NCBI GenBank assembly: GCA_024803745.1
Contig: JANJXV010000024.1
Location: 7,348,106 to 7,412,105 of the forward strand
Direction of reading: 5' to 3'
DNA from: Megascapheus bottae
Taxonomy: Eukaryota > Chordata > Mammalia > Rodentia > Geomyidae
DNA: 64,000 bases
The notes beneath the pieces are model-generated. The model saw only the letters and a list, made by a program, of their open reading frames with translations, was not told the origin of the DNA and searched no databases. A program made the position numbers and the translations under genes. Positions 12,609-24,970 of the stretch are shown piece by piece (position 1 is the first letter of the stretch; each line of letters begins with the position of its first letter).

Positions 12609-13318
12609 ATTCCTTTTTTTTTTTTTTGGTCAGTCCTGGGGCTTGAACTCAAGGCCTGAGCACTGTCCTTGGGCTTTCTCAAGGCTAGAGCTCTACCACT
12701 TGAGCCACAGCACCATTTCCAGCTTTTTTTTTCTATGTATGTTTACCGAGGAATCAAACCCTGGTCTTCATGCATGCTAGGCAAGCACTCTACTGTTGGG
12801 GCCTTATCTCCATCTCTGAGGCCTGTTCATCATTCCAGCTCAGGGGAAAGGGCTGTGGCCAAACATTCCTCGCATTCCTTGCATAACTCTCTTATCTCTG
12901 TGCACATGATTCCACAGAGCCCCCCCCTCCCCTGCAGTGCAGGTCTCTTGAGCTTTACTGCATTGGTCCTCCCAGTACCTAAAAGTTTGCCCCTTAACCT
13001 TAGTGATAGCACGATGACTCTCTTCCTATTGGCTAGCTTCCCAGTTCCCACCTTCTCTTTCCCTCAACAGTGTATAACAAAGTGCCTGACGCAATAAAGG
13101 AGAGATCTGCTGCGCTTTCATGGCTGACACAGCTCCTGGCTCAGTGTGGTTTCTTCCCCAGTGTGGTTTCTTCCCTGGTAATTGGGGGGAGGGTGGATCA
13201 GTAATACTTAGACCATCTCCCTTTGCTCAGGGGGACTTCAGGCTGGCCCTGGATGTCCCTCCCCATACCCGTGTTGCTCCACAGTAGCAACACTACCACT
13301 AGGCCAAACTCCCTACCT
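12609..13318 (-). mobile_element. ID-headed SINE split by a solo LTR
   Basis: The minus-strand SINE occupies 12609-12793 and resumes at 13297-13318. Joining gcactctac to cactaggcc restores the family consensus, so the LTR between them is a later insertion. The poly(A) is the T run at 12615-12628. Confidence 0.9.
12794..13292 (+). mobile_element. Solo LTR of an endogenous retrovirus, nested in a SINE
   Basis: A 499-bp unit starts TGTTG and ends CAACA, a perfect 5-bp terminal inverted repeat. It is flanked by the 4-bp duplication CTAC (12790-12793 and 13293-13296). In sense order it holds a reversed CCAAT box (cctattggc near 13027), a TATA-like gtataac near 13070 and AATAAA at 13093-13098, the U3-R-U5 order of an LTR promoter. 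A 17-bp tandem duplication (agtgtggtttcttccc at 13143 and 13160) lies downstream of the poly(A) signal. The 4-bp target duplication suggests a gammaretrovirus-like ERV1, though the TGTTGGGG start also resembles some class II LTRs. No viral genes remain. Confidence 0.85.
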
Positions 13319-13371
13319 GTCAGACTCCCTTCTATGAATTATAAATGAGAAGAGTCTATAAAAGTTAAACT

Positions 13372-13462
13372 ATTGGGACTGGAGGATGTAACTTACTGGG
13401 AAAGTGAATGCTTAGCATTTATGATGACTTGGGTTCAATTACAGTACCAAAAATAATATTGA
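13372..13462 (+). mobile_element. ID-like SINE monomer remnant
   Basis: A tRNA-like monomer: head gggactggaggatgtaact, then cttgggttcaattac as a decayed B box, and a short A-rich end. Diverged. Confidence 0.55.
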
Positions 13463-14136
13463 ACAAGATTACTCTTTAAGCAAGAATAATAAAAGTTGAC
13501 AATAAACTTAAACTCAGAAAAATAACCTTTCTGTTTTGGTTTGCTTTTAATCAACAATGTTGAATAATATATGGAAATGGTCACATGGCATTTGTTGACT
13601 AGCCTTGTAAAATGATGTTATATTAATTGATTGGGATATTAGGCATTGACTTTAAAAAAGATCAGAAGGCTTTCATTCAAGATTTATTATAGATTTGAGC
13701 TAAACATAAATTGTTGGATAAACAAGTAGACCTGAATAAATAATCCAAAGATGCATACAACCAAATTCAGGAGAGAAACAGAAGGAAATAATGGCTTATA
13801 GCCAAATCTCTTTTTGTACCCTGGAGTAAGGTTCAATGCGCAACTTTCTAAAGTTGATTTTTGAACTTAGAAAGCAGAGATCTACAGTCTTGTACTTCAC
13901 ATGTCAAGAGCCAGGATTCCAGCAATAGTTAACACTTGTCTATATCTTTCCTTGTTCCAGTTCTGTGTAGATCTAGATGATACTGAGCTGAAAGGTGAAC
14001 TTCCTTTAAATTAAGAAATAATGAATTTGGTTTTCCATTTTGATTAAGATGAGCCCACTGGAAATGATGCTGATAAATTTTATTCAAGGAGCCCAACATG
14101 TGTTGAACATAGAAGTCCCATGGACAATAGAAGAAA
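13463..14136. other. Unique sequence, nothing recognised
   Basis: No recognised repeat or exon. Confidence 0.45.
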
Positions 14137-14367
14137 CAGTCCATGAATTTTTCTTTCTTTTTTTTTTTTTGCCAATCGTGGAACTTGAACTCAGACCCTG
14201 AGCACTGTCCTTGGCCTTTCTCAAGGCTAGAACTCTACCACTTGAGCCACAGCACCACTTCTGGCTTTTTTCTATGTATGTGGTACTGAGGAATTGAACC
14301 CGGGTCCTCGTGCATGCTAGGCAAGCATTCTACCACTAGGCCAAACTCTGTGCCCCAGTCCATGAAT
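14137..14367 (-). mobile_element. ID-headed composite SINE with 12-bp target-site duplication
   Basis: The body is 14149-14355 on the minus strand. Direct repeats cagtccatgaat (14137-14148 and 14356-14367) are perfect. Inverted B box gaattgaacccggg is present. Confidence 0.94.
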
Positions 14368-14384
14368 ATTTCAACCCTTTAAGA

Positions 14385-14748
14385 TATAGCCAGTTTTCTG
14401 TTTCTGTGATAAAATCCCCAAGATAATCAGCTTATAAGGAAGAAGTGTTTATTTTGGTTTAGTTTGCAGAGATTTCAGCCAATGGTTTGTGACTCTGTTC
14501 CTTTTGAGTCTATGGTAAGGCAGAGCATCATGATGGAGTGAATGGAACAGAAAGATGCTCATCTCAAGGTAACTAGAAAGCCACAAGTAAAGAATTGACT
14601 GGGGCTCTAATGTCCTTTTCAAGGTCATACCCCTAATGTCCTTTCTCCCACTAGGCTCCGCTTCTTAAGTCCCCCAAAACACCACAGGCTTGTAATACAG
14701 CCTTTAACACATGGGATTGCGGAAGACATTTTCTAAATCATAGTAGAG
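14385..14748 (-). mobile_element. Probable ERVL-MaLR LTR remnant, antisense
   Basis: The order of blocks (tgtgataaaatccccaagat, agtgtttattttggtt, gcagagcatcatgatgg, then accccctaatgtcc-like and ccactaggctccgcttctt) resembles a MaLR-type LTR read backwards, with tttatt as the inverted poly(A) signal. The matching sense block appears at 30305-30660. Recognition is by eye from family memory. Confidence 0.5.
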
Positions 14749-16068
14749 GAGAGCAGCTATGCTTTCCTACACTATTTTCCTTAGTGGTCATCATAATGAA
14801 TGTGTTGAGTACACACACCATGACTCTGGATGAATAAGGTAAAATGTGTGGTACTCTGTTTAATTGTGATGGTATTCAATAGTGTTCATTGTCAAAACTT
14901 TAAACACAAAAACCAATGAGCTGTTCTTCATTTTATTGGTTATTTTGACATTGTATGGTAATTATGTATTAGTTCCTTTAGTTCACTAGATTTTGTTTCT
15001 ACAATGTATCATTTGGATTGTGGTGGAAGGGGGAAGATGATGGTGGAGAAGTAAGGGAAAGCCAGGAATGATAAGATTTGCTGAATTTTCTTTACAGACA
15101 ATATATTCCCTTTGATTAACATCTTAAATAATTATCTGAGTATTATGTATATACTGAACTTGTGCTTTTATGAACAGTCACATTTATTTTAATAGTATTT
15201 ATTTTTTTGTATTGATAGCTATGAAACATTCATCTACTTGCTTGGTAATTTCAGTTATACTCTCTTTGAAGTTCTTCTCATTGAAAAAGGAAGTGATCTG
15301 CATATTACAACTTACATTAACACCATGGGCTATTTGAATATAAAGTATCAATCTTTTATTTCATGTCATTGAGAGATTTTAATGCTAAACTTGAGTCATA
15401 TTTCTCCCTTTTGTTTCATAGACAGGGGAAACCTGATTACTTTGCAGATTCTAGCCTTTTCCTTAATCCAACAAGAATCTTGGATTCTTGGCTGCTTTGA
15501 TTCTTCATTCCTTTAATCCAGTGTCAGTGCTTCTTCACACTGATCCTTCTCTTCCATTGGGTGGGATGTCAGAGGAAGTAGAGACACAGAATATTGGCAA
15601 ATCCTCTCATGTAATTAGGGTTATGTGGTAAGCAGACAGCCCCTTAATTCCCACTCTTCCTGAAAGGATATGATTACAACTGTAAGCCCTCAGTCAATCA
15701 GAGTAAAGTGTTGTACTGAAATCGTACCAGTGTCTCAGCTTAATGCAGGAAAATATCCATTAAGCTCTATTTATTTGAAATTTGTAGGTTTTATTTTTAA
15801 ATATTCATCATTTCCTATAGCAGCACCCTTATGTAAATTACCATTGAAGGCTGCCGGAACTGTGACATTTAAAAATGTTATGATTTTCAGTTTGAAAAAA
15901 AAATAAGCCTTAGATTCAAGAAGTAGAAATTCATTTTAAGATATTCCAGCACTATGGGCTACTATAGAAAGTATTTTGGAAGTTGTAATTTTTCTATTTC
16001 AGAAGTTATACAAGGACAATTTCAGATGTGGGAGAGTTCAACATCTGGGGTATTATATTAGGGAACAG
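14749..16068. other. Unique sequence, nothing recognised
   Basis: No recognised repeat. Moderately AT-rich. Confidence 0.45.
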
Positions 16069-16192
16069 GGAATATATATTATATCCAAATATACGTATGT
16101 ACATATACATATGTATATATGTATATACATGTATGTATATGTGTATACATATATATATATTTATATATATGTGAAATACACACACATCAACT
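16069..16192. repeat. (AT/GTAT)n low-complexity tract
   Basis: Alternating purine-pyrimidine sequence of TATA, TATG and CATA units over about 110 bp. Confidence 0.85.
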
Positions 16193-17464
16193 GATCTGCA
16201 GGAACATACTTTCCTGATACTCTAGGTAGCATTATTCCTTGCTTCTTCCTAATAAAATATGCTAGTAAAGGAAAAGACGAATTAAAAGTAGCATTTGAGC
16301 TGAGGTATATATGATTTAATAGGACAGATGATACAGAAACAGCATACAAGAGAGAGATAACAGAAGATATTAGGCATGGAAAATGTAGCTAGGTCAGAAA
16401 TGAATGGCAGAAACCACCCTGCCAAAAGCTGAAAAGGTACAGTCAAAGTTTGAAGGTCAAATATATTTATGTAAGCAATTTGGAATTATTTTGACCTATC
16501 GTGGAAGGAATTGGCTTGAAGCCAATGTGTATGTGTTTTCAGCAAGATAACCATAAAAATGTGAAGGGTGAGGTAGAGTCTAGGGTTGAGAAATCAAGAA
16601 GTTTAGGCAGTCTAGCAGCCCTACAGGAACAATAAGAAGAAAGGCTGAGCCTATACAGTGATAGCAAGTGTTCTAGAAGGATTTATCAACAATGCATAGT
16701 TAAGCTTCAGAAGAAAAATGGTGGGGGTGGGAAGGATATTGACTCCGCATTCTAGGTTTATGATCTTAATCATTCTGGGAAAAATAAGGAATTAAAAAGA
16801 CCTTGGATTTTTTTTAAATTAGTTAATCTAAAAGGAATAGGTGGGAAACAATAGGGAAAATATCTTATAAGACACACTGTACCACACATATCAGGGTTCT
16901 GATTAGTGGTAGAGTTGACCCTGAAAACTTTGTGTTGAGATGACAATCAAGATTTCAGTATGAAATGACTATATGAGTGAGATCTAGATCCAGAGGAAAA
17001 GAAGGTATTGGTCAATTTCAATAAATCTGTGACTGTCTAGGATCCCAGTAAGGAATGGTTTCAACAAGAAGAACCACCAACTAAGGTAAGAAACACAACA
17101 TGGAGAAGCTGTGATTTAAAGTGAAGAAGATCTCTAACTGGAAGTTAGTTGCCTGGAAAGGTGTGGGAGAAACAAAGTTATAAATGAGTGTGGGGACAGT
17201 GTGAAATGTGGAAATGTGAAAAGGCAATAATTCTGCTTAATTTAGAACATGGTAAAATCACAGAAGCAGGTGATGTACAGTCATAAGAAGATAACTGAGT
17301 TAATGTATGTTTCTGTTGCATTACAATTTTGACTTGTTGAACTTGAGACATAGCATGGACCAGAAGGGCAAGAAAGCTGAGCAAGAGCACAGTCCCTAAG
17401 TTAAAATTCTAGAAAAAAATGACATATTAGTAGACTACAAATAATGTCATGCTGAAGCTACCAG
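16193..17464. other. Unique sequence, nothing recognised
   Basis: No recognised repeat or exon on either strand. Confidence 0.45.
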
Positions 17465-18222
17465 TACAACCATGTTTATTGCTGCATTGTTTACCATAGT
17501 CAAGACATGGAATCAACTCAGATGCTCCTTAGTGGATGAATGGATCATAAAAATGTGGTATATATACATAATTGAATTCTATGTTTTCCTCAGATAGAAT
17601 ATTGTACCATCCATAAGGAAATGGAAAGAGTTGGAAAAAATTATGCTAAGTGAAGTAAGCCAGATGCAAAGAAACAGGTTGCATGTTTTCCCTCATTTGT
17701 AGTAATTAAAAGGTGCCTGTAAATCTACATGTAAAGATGATGGATGATAAAAGACAAAAAATTAAACTTAGACATGATAAATTAAACAGGACTCTAAACA
17801 TTCATACATTGAGACCAAAGGAGGATGTACTTATGAGAAGATAACAAAGGCTCAATAACTATGTGCATATGATCATATAAAATGAAGTTAATTGAAATGA
17901 ACTCCAAGAAATAGAAAAGAGGTGTTTTGCTATTTTGCTTCTTTCCCTTCCTTTCTCGCTGTTTTTCATTTCTGTACTTTGTCTCATATACATGCCTATC
18001 TGTTTTGAGGAGGGTTAGATGGGGCACAGAAATGGTAGGACAGAGGGTGAACAAATGCAGCAGTGATACTCAATAAATACCCGTTGAAAATAAACTACAC
18101 AACTTGGGTCAGGTGGAGAAAAATTGGGTTAAATGAAGGAAGAGATGATGCAGTTCATTAGTTGATTCATGTAACACCTCTGTGCATTACCTTCACAATA
18201 AAATAAATAAATAAAAAATGGA
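17465..18222 (+). mobile_element. Old L1 3' fragment (ORF2 C-terminus and 3'UTR)
   Basis: Translation of 17480-17700, with frame breaks, gives the L1 ORF2 C-terminal signature (tktWNQ-like, DEWIIKMWYIY-like, KELEKIMLSEVSQ-like). A 3'UTR follows, ending in atgtaacacctctgtgcatt and AATAAA repeats. It is clearly more diverged than the 33.8-kb L1 and belongs to an older subfamily with a different 3'UTR. Confidence 0.8.
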
Positions 18223-18454
18223 TATTAAACTCTGTCAGTAAGGCTTTATAGTTACTTTTAAACTTAAAAAATAGTAAAGAAAATACATAAGAAAAAAGAA
18301 TCAGAGGTCAAAGAGGGATTAAATATTAAACTTCAGCTTAAAGGAAAATTAATGAGAGAAGGATTTCAAAATACAAATCAAATTAGGTCCAAGTTACAGT
18401 ACAATTATGATGGAAGCAAATCTAGTCATTTATTACTGGAGAAAGTTTCAAATA

Positions 18455-18455
18455 T

Positions 18456-18493
<38 letters not shown>

Positions 18494-18512
18494 CTTCTCT
18501 CTTTCTCTCTCT
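18455..18512. repeat. (CT)n microsatellite
   Basis: About 27 dinucleotide units with a few T interruptions toward the 3' side. Confidence 0.95.
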
Positions 18513-19898
18513 GAGTGTATAGTAGAACAAATTTTATTTTCCACATCACTTCCAAAGCTTACCAACCATATTTTAATTCTTTCCTTGGTTCAGGTGCTAT
18601 CTATGTATATTTAAGCTATCATTTCAATGAAAAGGTTTAGTGATAGTAAATTAGGCACTCAAGCAAATAATTTTCAGTAACTACGTAAATAATATATTAA
18701 ATTACCCCTTAGTGCTCTAAGATGTCTTCTAGACTGTTGAAGTTGTAGTCCAGATTTGCACCAAATGGAAAAGGTTTCATGTGACTGTATTATTATATAG
18801 ACTCAGATCAATGAGTTTTATCTTTATCAGGATGTAAGTGCTCTAACAGAAGTATTCCAGTTCTTTTTCCACTATATTTACCACATTTCTTATAAGTATC
18901 CTAAATAGTCCTGTGAATCTTTTCTGTAATACATGAATAAGACTCAAGAAAGAGTCATAAGACCTAACACTGAGATGATCTCTTTAAAAAAATCTTAGCA
19001 AAACTTCAGTGAATTAACAAATCTACCCTAAGTCTAATGGATAGAGAATGAATGCTAAAAGGACTTTAGCAGATTTTAGTGTGTTTTTGCTTACTTCTAG
19101 CATCATTCAAGCCTTTAAGAAGAAAGACAAGTAGAATGACATTAGGGGTCAAATGACAAATCTGTGCAACATTTTTGTTACTCAGGGTATATGAAATCCT
19201 GTGAAGAAGGAAAGGAACTAAAACGTGTAAATTTCTCTCTTAAAGTTGCTGAGGCTACTTGACTGATATGACTTGCAAGGAAATGACCACATTTGTTCTT
19301 GTAAACTAGACACTGGCTTTTAGTGGGATGGTCATCTGACTACCTTTCCTACCTTTCCTTTTCTTTATTTCTTTTTAGTTAACACTGATTGAGTCAAGAA
19401 CTATTGATCTAGAATGTGGGTCCATAACTGAAAAGATTAACTAGGTTAATCAGAACATGTCTCCTGGAACTTTGAACTGAAATATAAACAAGCAATCCAT
19501 CAATTATTACTAGAGGCGGAAGCAAAAGAGAGCCCAGAATTATAGAAAAATCTGTAGTGTTGTGGGCCAACAGCCAGAGTAGTGATAAGGAGTAGCAATG
19601 AACATGAGCAGAGGAAGCAGGCAAGTGGAAAAAAGGTGGAGACTCCAGCAAGCAGAAATAGCTTTGTGAGGCACCGGTACATGTACCTGACATAAGGGAG
19701 GCAGGCACAGCTTGTTTCTCAAGTTGCCCTTTGCTGTGGTGAAGTTTCACACAAACCTTTACAGTAACTTGTTCTCATGGCTGAGACAAACAGTAAGGAT
19801 CCACAAAGGATTTTTAGGACCTCTTTTAATCCTCTCAACAAACTGCAATATAGTCATAATTAGCTCAAATTTAGATATGAATATACAACAAGCTAAAT
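18513..19898. other. Unique sequence, nothing recognised
   Basis: No recognised repeat. Overlapping minus-strand open frames at 19409-19750 lack any recognised family motif. Confidence 0.45.
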
Positions 19899-20088
19899 GT
19901 ATTCAGCTTGGGGTGGGGCTTTTGGCCTACCATGCATGAAGACCCAGGTTGTATTCCATGATACCACATATGTAGAAAAAGACAGAAATGGTGCTTGGCT
20001 CTAGCTTTGAGAAAACCCAAGGACAATGTGTAGGCCCTGAGCTCAAGCCCAGAACTGGCAAAAAAAAAAAAAAAAAGTATTCAGCTTG
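19899..20088 (+). mobile_element. Internally shortened ID-headed SINE with target-site duplication
   Basis: The body is 19911-20076 and ends in 17 A residues. Direct repeats gtattcagcttg (19899-19910 and 20077-20088) are perfect. About 15 bases of the A-box region and about 15 bases of the tail block are missing relative to the consensus, so it is a shortened copy that still inserted normally. Confidence 0.93.
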
Positions 20089-21175
20089 TTAATTCACTCA
20101 GCTATTGAGAGAGGAAACAGGAGAAAAAAATCTAAGCAAATTCAAGATTGTCTTGTTCTGACGTGCTGAAACATTTTATTTATGCTTTTACTTTCTGGTG
20201 TGTGTGTGTGTCTCACCTTCTTGTCTAGTCTCACCTTAAATTCAAGCTTGTAGGCTCTCAAACAGCTGGATTATAGTGTGTCCCTCCAGGCTGTCTTGCC
20301 AAAAATATAGGAAAAAATATATTGTATAATCAAGAATAAATAAAAGGTACTTGATGAATGACAACAAAAAAATTTAACTGTTTTGTTCTGTGTTCAAAGC
20401 CATCCTGGGATACATGGCAAAGTATTCTCCAAAAATAGATGAAATAAGTTAGAATTTTTAATAGCCTAAGAGAAAAATAATTTAATAAGAAAAATTATGT
20501 TATTTGCTAGTGTGTATTCTGAATTTTTTTTACTTTTTAGTGTAATACATAATTTACAAAATAGATATGATGTACAAAAAACATTTGAAAGCTGTATTTT
20601 ATAGCACTCCTTTTAAACACTTCATACCTGGTAGATGTCTATCATGTGAATGCTGATATAACCATAAATTATGGTACAATGTATCAATTTCTGTCTTGGC
20701 TGGACAGGAACAGAGAGTCATATTAGCTGATTACTCTATAGATAGATGTGAACTTTGAGTCTGTCTTGGGGGTAGATAGAGCTCCATAATTTTGTGGCTA
20801 TAGTTTGGTACTAAGACAGTTCCTGTGATTTCTGATTTAGGATTCCTAGCCATGATAATACCACAAAACTATCTCAAAGAATATTTGTATAAGCTAAATC
20901 AGAAAGCAGCTTTTTAATTAGGATTGGTGTTAGTTTATTTTTTCCTTTACAGATATATAAATCTTTGACTGGGAATTTTACCCACATTCAAAACTTTCAA
21001 TAAGACACATTTTAATTCCCTCAAATCCACCCATAGCCTTAGCTGGAGAAAGCTCGTTTCTTCCTCTTTTTCTTTTCCTGGATTCGAATTCAGGACCAAT
21101 GACTCACTAGGCTTTCTTACTGACAGCTGATAGTCTACCATACCTTCCTATCTTCAGTCTTTTCCCTTGTCTCTT
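20089..21175. other. Mostly unique; B1-like remnants
   Basis: Minus-strand B1-like text is discernible at about 20205-20300 and a sense B1-like patch at about 20380-20450. Both are heavily decayed. The rest is unrecognised. Confidence 0.35.
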
Positions 21176-21312
21176 TCCCTCTTCTTCCCTCCACTTTACT
21201 CCTGTTCTGTCCTTTTCACTCTCTTCTTGAATCTCTCCCTTCCCTTCTCTTTCCTTCCAATCCATCCATTTTCTCTCTCTTTCTTTCCTCTCTCTTTCTT
21301 TTTCTCTTTCTT
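21176..21312. repeat. Polypyrimidine tract
   Basis: Degenerate T/C sequence with CTTCC and CTTT units and few purines. Confidence 0.8.
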
Positions 21313-21740
21313 AATATGCTATTTTTACATAATGTAGAATTCAATTCAGTAATTCATTGTCAAATGGATTTTAGTCTACTTCTTGTTGTTGTTTTTTTAA
21401 ATTAATTTTCTCACTTTGGAAAACCAGGAGTGACAGGAGTGGCCACTGATGTGGAATGTAAAAGTGCCACAGAGGTCGCAAGCTTTTGAAAGTCCTTGGA
21501 TTTGAGTTACTGGACTTCACTAAGGGACAGGGTTAAAGTTCTCCATACAAAAAGAGAGCCCTTTAGGGGCCTTTCTGTCCTTTCCTCCATCCTCCTTCCT
21601 TATCTGCAGGAGGAAGCCAGCATAATCTTTGAAGAAACTGAAACTGAAAAGTCAATTATTTAGACAAACAGGGACTCTGAATGCAAGGGGATAATGTGAG
21701 AAAAAGACAATGAAACAAAATTCCCAGGACTCAGTTACCA
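21313..21740. other. Unique sequence, nothing recognised
   Basis: Slightly richer in GC than its neighbours; not recognised. Confidence 0.4.
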
Positions 21741-21948
21741 GGCAAGAGAGAGAAAGCTGGGAAGGAATGGAGGAGGGAGGAAAAGGGAGGAAGATGAGAG
21801 GGAAGAGAGGAGAGAGGAAGGAGAGAGAGGGAAAGAAAAGGGGGAAGCAAAAAAGAGGGAAAGAGTAGAAAAGGGAGATAAAGGAGGAGAGGGGAGGTAA
21901 TGGAGGAAAGGGAAAGGAAAGAGGAAAGAGATTGAGAAAAGGAAGATG
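21741..21948. repeat. Polypurine GA-rich tract
   Basis: About 200 bp of nearly uninterrupted A/G. Long minus-strand frames rich in Ser, Leu, Phe and Pro come from it and are not genes. Confidence 0.93.
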
Positions 21949-23665
21949 AATGACATTTGCAGCGATATTTCAGCACATTTGGGCAATGTTCACTGAAATC
22001 TTCCAGAAAGGACAAAAGTAAGGTCACATATAAATGGTTAGGAATGAAAATGATATTGGCCATCTGAAAACCAGATGATGCTCAAGAAATTCCTTCAAGT
22101 TTCTGAGAAAAATAGCATTTTATATATCTCTCTATATATTAAATTCTGACCTATAATCTAATTAAATATCTCATGGTTCATCATATAGAATTCAAATCCT
22201 TCCCTTTCCTTAATAGCTCTTGAATATTTATAGAAAAGAACAAGTTTACTTATTGTAGTAGTGACTTAATTGCTTATGTTATTTATAATAATTATTATTA
22301 TTATTCACTGCTATTTTATCTCAGCACATCCGTTGTAAAAAAATAACAAATCTAGGACATTTACGATCACCATGCAGGACATATATGAGCTCACCTGCCC
22401 CATGCAATGCAATGTACACACACATCTACTCCTTGAGGTTAGAGTAGGTGTGCCAGAGTGAAATGTGTCCCTGAACTTACCTATTGAATACACACATATA
22501 ATGTAGACACACAATCAGGACACAAAATGTGGCCCCAATTTCTGGAAGCAGGAACCTGAATGCAACTTATAGCATGAATTAGAAGTCATCACAAACTTGG
22601 TAGCTAAAATGGGGGTTGATTCACTTGCATAATAGGAGGTGAAGTCCACAATTAAAGATTTGCACACTCTCTCTGAAGGTTTTAGAAGGAATAACCTGTG
22701 CTGTTCTTTATTTGTGGCAATGCCACACCAATCTCTGTCTCTATTTCCATATGGACCTCTTACATCTCCATGTCTTTTCATCTCTCTTTTGAGGGCACTG
22801 GCATTTTACATAGTGCCTGTACTCATGCAACATCAACTCCTTTCTAGCCTTAATTGTACCAGAAAGATAAATAAGGTCACTGTTTCCAAATCAGGCCCCT
22901 TTCTGAATTTCCTGGTAATCATGAAATTTGTGGGGACACTATTTACCCAATTACATATGGCAAAAATTTGGCAGATATAGTTAAATTAAGAATCATGAGA
23001 TTTGAATATGGACCCTAAATGTCATAATTTTTCTGATAACATAAGAAGGAGGCTGAGAATACATTGACACAGATAACAGCAAAGACCAAAATAATATAGC
23101 CAAAAGTCAAAGAAGGGTCCAGTCTCTAGAAGTTGGAAACGGGAAGGAATAGCTCCACCCTCTAAAACCTTCAGGAAGTGTACAGAATAATTGACACCTT
23201 AGTTTCATACTTCTGGCTGTGAAAGAAGAAACTTCTATTATTTGAAAACTATAAAGCTTGGGATAATTCATCATGTCAAACATAGGAAACAAATATAACA
23301 GGTAAGTCTCTCTGATAAATTTTCATGTCTTTTTGTCTTTCCCATATATGTATATAAATAAGCAAATCAATTCTCCACCAAACAACAAACATATACTCTC
23401 ACAAATAATTTTCTTCTAACCTTGAAGAGATAAGAAAAAAAGGAAGTGCTTTTCCTAAGTAGTTAGTATGTATACCATGCTACAGTATCATTAATAATGG
23501 AGCTAATTCTTTGATTTATACTTCATTTTTGGTGTATTTAATGTGTGAGTTCAGAGAATGCTTTCTAGACTCTTATTCTTCCATGTGAGCCACATTTCTT
23601 TCCCCTGATTTTGCTTGTTATTTCTGAGAAAGGGTCTTTTTACCTGGCCTGGACTTGAACCTCAA
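21949..23665. other. Unique sequence with a short (TTA)n
   Basis: An ATT/TTA microsatellite of about 25 bp lies near 22278-22303. Open frames of 113 and 88 codons overlap on opposite strands near 22515-22980 without family features. Confidence 0.45.
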
Positions 23666-23667
23666 CT

Positions 23668-23872
23668 TTTCCATTTAGTGGCTTGATCTATAATCCTAAC
23701 CACACAGGAGGGTGATTTAATAATCAGAGTTCAAAGCTAGTCTGGTAGGAAAGTCCATGAGACTCTTACACACAATTAACCACCAAAAAGCCAGAAATGG
23801 AGCTGTGGCTCAAGCAGTAGAGCTCTAGTCTTAAGCACAAAGGCTAAGGATCAGTGCCCTTAAATGAATAAC
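23668..23872 (+). mobile_element. B1-ID dimeric SINE, diverged
   Basis: A B1-like head (gatctataatcctaacc, then gagttcaaagctagtctgg, then gactcttacacacaattaa) precedes the shared tail (gccagaaatggagctgtggc, tagagctctagtctta). Older than the ID-headed copies. Confidence 0.75.
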
Positions 23873-23954
23873 TCTAAAAGGTTGCATCACTTTTTTGTAC
23901 TTTTTAAATTTAGAGTTTCAGAAAAAGATGTAAAAAATAAGTCTATTATGTAGA

Positions 23955-24470
23955 CTTTTGCTAGTCAAGGTTCTCTAGTGTATCACTATAATTATGTCTG
24001 TATATATACATATTGGATGGAATTTGCTCACAAAAGTTCAGGGGCCAGTAGGTCTTACGAGCTGCTGTAAGCAAGCTGGAGAACCAAATATGTAGCAGCT
24101 CAAGTCTGAGGCCTGATTGGCCTTGTGTCTCCTGGTAGTTGAACCCAAGGAAATTGAAAAGGAACTCTTAGTTCTTTGGAGGTTCATTCTCAAACACACA
24201 GTCTATGTACTGACAACCACTGAACTTGTTTTTTGAAAGATGAAAAGCAACTTATTTGCACTGTTACATATTGCTCCAGATTTCTCCAAGAGTTGCTAAC
24301 CCTGAACATGGTAAGGAGTTGCAGATGTGGCTTCTCTTCTTCCCATGTGTTAAGCACACTTCTGGCTGGGTCTTCCCACTCCTCTTTTCTTTTTAATTAC
24401 CTAATAAAGCCTCACACTTTATTCTACTTAGTGGGGCATAAAAGTATCACAAGTGCTAGATAAGACCAAG
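23955..24470. mobile_element. Candidate old LTR-type repeat
   Basis: The opening gtcaaggttctctagtgtat and the later accacatt-type blocks resemble a widespread ancient mammalian repeat that I cannot name. Near 24402 the motif taataaagcctc looks like an LTR poly(A) signal. No boundaries or target-site duplication found. Confidence 0.3.
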
Positions 24471-24769
24471 GGCACTTTTCTTTTTGTGAACAATGTTGTT
24501 GAAGATTTGAGAAACACAAAGGGAATTTTCTCTTCTTCTATCATTTCTTCTTTTGGGACCCTCAACAGACTTTAGGATCACTGTTTAAGGTTGACTTTTA
24601 CTCAGTCTACCAGTCCAGATGCTCACCTTTTTTGGAAATAACCTCAGGGGCATGCAGAAATGTTTTCATTGGTTATCTGACTATGCTTAATCTACACAAA
24701 TTTGATCATTGCAATACTCTTTAAACAGTTGTCTCTGAAAATAGAAAAACTGAAGAAAAAAATCTTTTT

Positions 24770-24970
24770 GGTGGTGTTAGGTTTTGAACCCAAGGCTTTT
24801 TATTTTCTAGACAAGTATTTATCACTTGATCACATCTCCAGCCCTTTTTGCTCTAGCTAGTTTCAGATAGTGTGACATATTTTTATTGAGGCTAACCTCA
24901 GACTGTGGTCCTCTTATCTATATCTCCTACGTAACTGGAGAAGCATACAAGACCACTATGTTGAGTGAGT
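24770..24970 (-). mobile_element. Decayed antisense SINE pair (ID-like and B1-like)
   Basis: On plus, gttttgaacccaaggctttt to cacatctccagccc (24778-24845) is an inverted tRNA-like ID monomer. 24880-24965 resembles an inverted B1 head (gaggctaacctcagactgtg). Strong divergence. Confidence 0.5.

Noticed and set aside
12669..13097. 142-codon plus-strand open frame
   Set aside because: It starts in an antisense SINE and ends in a solo LTR, so it is an accidental join of two repeats.
19409..19750. 113-codon minus-strand frame
   Set aside because: Two other frames are open across the same bases, no domain, no splice or initiation context.
21731..22063. 110- and 83-codon minus-strand frames
   Set aside because: Same cause: a GA-rich tract open in two frames at once.
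22639..22980. 113-codon plus-strand frame
   Set aside because: Overlaps an 88-codon minus frame, has no recognisable domain and lies in unremarkable AT-rich DNA.
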